Assembly: GCF_032062135.1 (NCBI RefSeq)
Contig: NC_092861.1
Span: 62,303,027-62,367,026, forward strand
DNA: 64,000 nt
From: Pyxicephalus adspersus
Taxonomy: Eukaryota; Chordata; Amphibia; Anura; Pyxicephalidae
Direction: 5' to 3'
Under the pieces are notes generated by a model. It made no database searches. It was given only the letters and a program-made list of their open reading frames with translations, and was not told the DNA's origin. This document shows positions 61,189-64,000 of this stretch, in pieces; the first letter of the stretch is position 1, and every line of letters starts with the position of its first letter. The position numbers and the translations under genes were made by a program.

Positions 61189-61412
61189 GGCACTAATTTA
61201 TTAAAGCTCTCCAAGGCTGGAGAAGATACACTTTTAACAGTGAAACTTGGTAATCCAGCAAACCTGGAATGTATTTCCTAAAAGGCATTAGCTCTTTGTT
61301 AGCAAATGTTTTCAATTCAGGACCAAATCCATCCCAGGTTTGTTGAATAACCGGGCTTCACTCATGAAAGTGTATCCTCTCCAGCCTTGGAGAACGTTAA
61401 TAAATCAGGGCC
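61189..61412. mobile_element. Palindromic GGCCCTGATTTAT MITE, full-length copy E
   Basis: GGCACTAATTTATTAAAGCT at the left and, in reverse complement at the right, GGCCCTGATTTATTAACGTT. It contains CTCCAAGGCTGGAGAAG, TACACTTTTAACAGTG, TAATCCAGCAAACCTGG, a centre TGTTAGCAAATG, CATCCCAGGTTTGTTGAATA, and CACTCATGAAAGTGTATCC. Its 224-bp length agrees with copy A. Confidence 0.85.
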
Positions 61413-62200
61413 AATGCACTTGCAGGAATTAAACCAAAAACCCAGTGTCCCATGGTGTCCTACATTCGTATTTTAAAATATAAAAATGATTTAGAATTTG
61501 ATCATTTTATTTAAAATACCAACTAAGCGTTAATGCATAATGCATACTAAGTATTACAGTATTAGCACAATTCCCTGATGTGGTACTATAATTCTTGTCA
61601 TTTTCCAACTTTATACCTAGAAGGAAACTGCATTTACAGGATATTCTTAGCACTGTCAAAGAAAAAGTAACTTTTATTCCTGTAACGATAAATAGAAATC
61701 TCACAGGCATTACAAAGATTGGTGTATCTGGCACTCCCCAGCTAATGATAAAAAACATAAATCATTTTATTTGCTTTCATATAAAAAAAAATAAAAAAAT
61801 ATAAAAAATGAAAACAAAAACTATACAAATGTTTCTGGCAAAATGGTAAGAATTTACAATCTGAAATGAGCCTGCCTGGGGTGAAGTAAGACAGCAGCAA
61901 TACAGAGTAGAATGATATGATGCAGAAATGCCTGATACCTTTTAAAACACCCATGTGCTATATTACTAAATAAATGTGGTGAAGGAAAAATAAAAGAAAT
62001 ATAGACTGTGCATTTTATCATTTTAGTGATGAAGGTCTTAGAGTATATATTTAGAACCTACTCTAGTTTACTGTGCCTCCATGTATATTCCAATTGGCAG
62101 CCAGAACAAATAATGGAGAATTAATATGACAGTGTCAGCTGTTATTATTAATTTGAGAACATCTCAGTACATTCAGTGCCAAACTCTTCCACAATCTAAC
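61413..62200. other. Non-coding DNA, nothing recognised
   Basis: AT-rich; an A-rich tract lies at 61782-61815. The opposing frames at 61507-61954 are on both strands of the same DNA and appear random. Confidence 0.5.
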
Positions 62201-62456
62201 CTAGCCTTTCTTGACCTTTTAAAGTGGGGGGACCGTTTAAATACCTTTCAGATCTTCAGGGAACCCCAACTATAATTACTACATCCACAGCTCACAGTAC
62301 ATTAGCATGGTGGTCAAGCGGGAGAATTCCTGCTACATTGCTGACCTATGGTGGAATACTACCCTTATAGATAGCCAAAAAGATTATTGGTGTCAATAAT
62401 CTGACCTGGGAGGCCAAAATCGCTCATTGGCGATGGAACCTTAATTGAGAAACACT
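62201..62456. mobile_element. hAT-type MITE with probable 8-bp target duplication
   Basis: Left end CTAGCCTTTCTTGACCTTTT and, in reverse complement, right end AGTGTTTCTCAATTAAGGTT are hAT-like inverted termini. AATCTAAC (62193-62200) and GATCTAAA (62457-62464) flank it and agree at six of eight positions, as expected for an old 8-bp hAT target duplication. Interior includes GGGAACCCC near the left end. Same terminal type as 1574-1856. No coding capacity. Confidence 0.75.
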
Positions 62457-62732
62457 GATCTAAAAGGGCTTCCAACAGAGACTACATGTGGTCAGTTCAA
62501 CATACATCAATCAGACATAGTCTACAGTTGTCTCCATTAGGATACTCACCCTCAGAAATGCCATGTAGCACATGAGGACAGAGAGGGATCAGCAACACCA
62601 AAAATTAAAATACTTAACATTACTTAAATCCGACTTATCCACACAATTTTTACTTTGTATAAAAGGGTAAATAACCCTTTATTATTAAGTAAAAAATGTT
62701 TTTTTTTTTTTAATTTAAACACTTAAGTCTTT

Positions 62733-63070
62733 ACCACCGCAGCAGTAAAGACTGAATGGGAAGCCCAGAGCCTTTTGGGATACCTATGTCACATATCCCA
62801 GAAAACATTGGACTGCTCTATGTGTGCATGCCCGATTTCAGGCATGCAGTGAAGGGCTTTTCCCACGATGGGAAAGAAAAAGTGCCATTCTCACACCTGA
62901 ACAGTGCGAGTTCGGGTGACTTAAGCAGGAGTTGGAAGAGGATGGCGGCACCTTCAGGTTCCTCCATTTTGGAACTAAGAAGGATTCCAGGATGGCACGT
63001 GATCAAATTGAATGCGATTGTGAAGGGACCAAAGGCTCTGCAGAAGTAAATGTAAGTGTACTTTTTTTAT
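62733..63070. mobile_element. MITE-like repeat related to the TTTAAAGCAGA family
   Basis: Contains AAAAAGTGCCATTCTCAC, shared with 18000-18270, and a GAGGATGGCGGCACC/CCATTTTGG part reminiscent of the CCAATCAAGATGGC core at 29999. The body is GC-richer than its surroundings. Ends are not sharply definable. A 97-codon plus-strand frame (62756-63049) spans the repeat but matches no protein family I know and is treated as incidental. Confidence 0.5.
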
Positions 63071-64000
63071 TTTAACGAAAATCTTAGGAGAAAACCAAAC
63101 AAAACTTCTGTGTCCAACATCTTTTAACTGAGTGAGGTCATTCTGCTTGATGCCCCTGAAACATGATCGCTTTTTTTACTCTCTTGATTCAGTTTAGCAG
63201 TAAAAGATTGGGGGCTAATAGAAGTTTTGTTTGGGACTTTAAACACATGGATTTAGTATTTTTGCCATTTTACCAATGTTTGTATTTGTTATCCTTTATT
63301 GCATCTTGTTGTTGATGATCCCTCTTTCTGCACTATCTGTGCTTCCTAGTTAGGGAGGGGATCCTTGGTTTGGGTTGCAAACAGTCTCAATGTGCTGTTG
63401 TGCTTCTTGTAAACATGATGGACTTTTTATTACTTACCCATCAGTAACCTATTGTATCCAGTGCTTCTGACACATACGTTCCCATTAACAAACTAAATGT
63501 CACTTAAGGTTTTCATCTTTTTTAACAGTTCACTTTTGTAATTCTCCTAAACTGTTATAATTAGCTTAATGGAGAGTAGAGCCTACCTTCTCTGCAGTAT
63601 TTAGTGTTATGACTCAAGGTACTCCAGGGAGAGCTTGGAAAACTTCAGGGACATTTACTTATTGTTCTATTTCTTTGTGCTTGAGGGAACAAACCTTGTA
63701 AATGAACTGCAGATGTTTGCAGAACAATTTGTAAAATTATACAAATATTACTGTAAACAAATCGCTTAGATTTGTGCATTGAAGGTTGTTTAATTTGCAT
63801 TCAGCTTTCTTCAGTCCTCCAGTAGGTTTGATATATTGTATGGACCTGGAGCACCACATACAATGATTCCCAGAAATGATAGCTAATTGGTTTATATATT
63901 AATAACATAAAAAACTTAATTAATTTTTTGAATTTGCCTTGCTTCTATGTGTTGCAAAGACTGATTGATTTTTCATAGTTTTTCTGTGCCTACATGATTG
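63071..64000. other. Non-coding DNA, nothing recognised
   Basis: Unique-looking AT-rich sequence to the window edge; no support for an exon or a repeat. Confidence 0.5.

Noticed and set aside
62756..63049. 97-codon frame with a reasonable-looking protein sequence
   Set aside because: It lies wholly inside a MITE-like repeat with relatives elsewhere and has no recognisable domain.

Overview
This window looks like nuclear DNA from an anuran amphibian, probably a ranoid frog. The evidence is a strongly AT-rich, CpG-poor background, no dense coding and no prokaryotic gene structure. It also carries a set of dispersed repeats that I associate with frog genomes: L1/Tx1-like LINE, mariner, TTAA-type (piggyBac-like) MITE, hAT-type MITEs, a tRNA-derived SINE whose tail contains TATATAGCGCC, and CpG-rich MITEs ending in AAGCTGCGTACACAC. 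The species is inferred, not proven. I found no convincing host protein-coding exon, rRNA, tRNA gene or CRISPR array. The open reading frames are short and random-looking, except for transposon relics. The window is best read as intergenic or deep intronic DNA.

Layout. 0-9 kb: mostly unique AT-rich DNA with an hAT-type MITE (1.6-1.9 kb), a hammerhead-like hairpin (4.6 kb) and a G-poor, C-run-rich stretch (7.3-8.0 kb). 9-12 kb: an element with a hammerhead-like core, a palindromic MITE (10.6-10.8 kb), a SINE/LINE tail (11.2-11.3 kb) and an internally deleted mariner with both ends and decayed transposase (11.4-11.9 kb). 14.0-17.0 kb: a 5'-truncated, frameshifted L1-like ORF2 on the minus strand, with a TTAA-flanked MITE nested in its 3' region. 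18.0-21.3 kb: a MITE cluster, including a 340-bp element built of five successive hairpins and a 590-bp inverted-repeat element with a central hammerhead-like core. 21-37 kb: mainly unique sequence with one MITE (30.0 kb), one MITE fragment (23.9 kb) and one hammerhead-like element (27.8 kb). 37.7-40.6 kb: two copies of a roughly 430-bp CpG-rich MITE in inverted orientation, about 2 kb apart. 40.6-64 kb: mostly unique sequence with a tRNA-derived SINE retaining Pol III boxes (47.7-47.9 kb), three further copies of the palindromic GGCCCTGATTTAT MITE, a second copy of an unclassified repeat (59.7-60.3 kb), an hAT-type MITE with a probable target duplication (62.2 kb) and a further MITE (62.7-63.1 kb).

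The most interesting signal is a motif found five times in otherwise different contexts: CTGANGA, a hairpin, GAAA, then a self-complementary ACGCGT-like segment. The hairpin stems differ in sequence between copies but stay paired. This matches the conserved core of a type I hammerhead ribozyme with a minimal stem III, as known from Penelope-like elements and related retroelements. All copies carry an extra A before stem II and most have core mutations, so they look like decayed copies of a ribozyme-bearing repeat family. There is no cooperating gene system here; functional content would be non-coding (candidate conserved elements are listed with low confidence).
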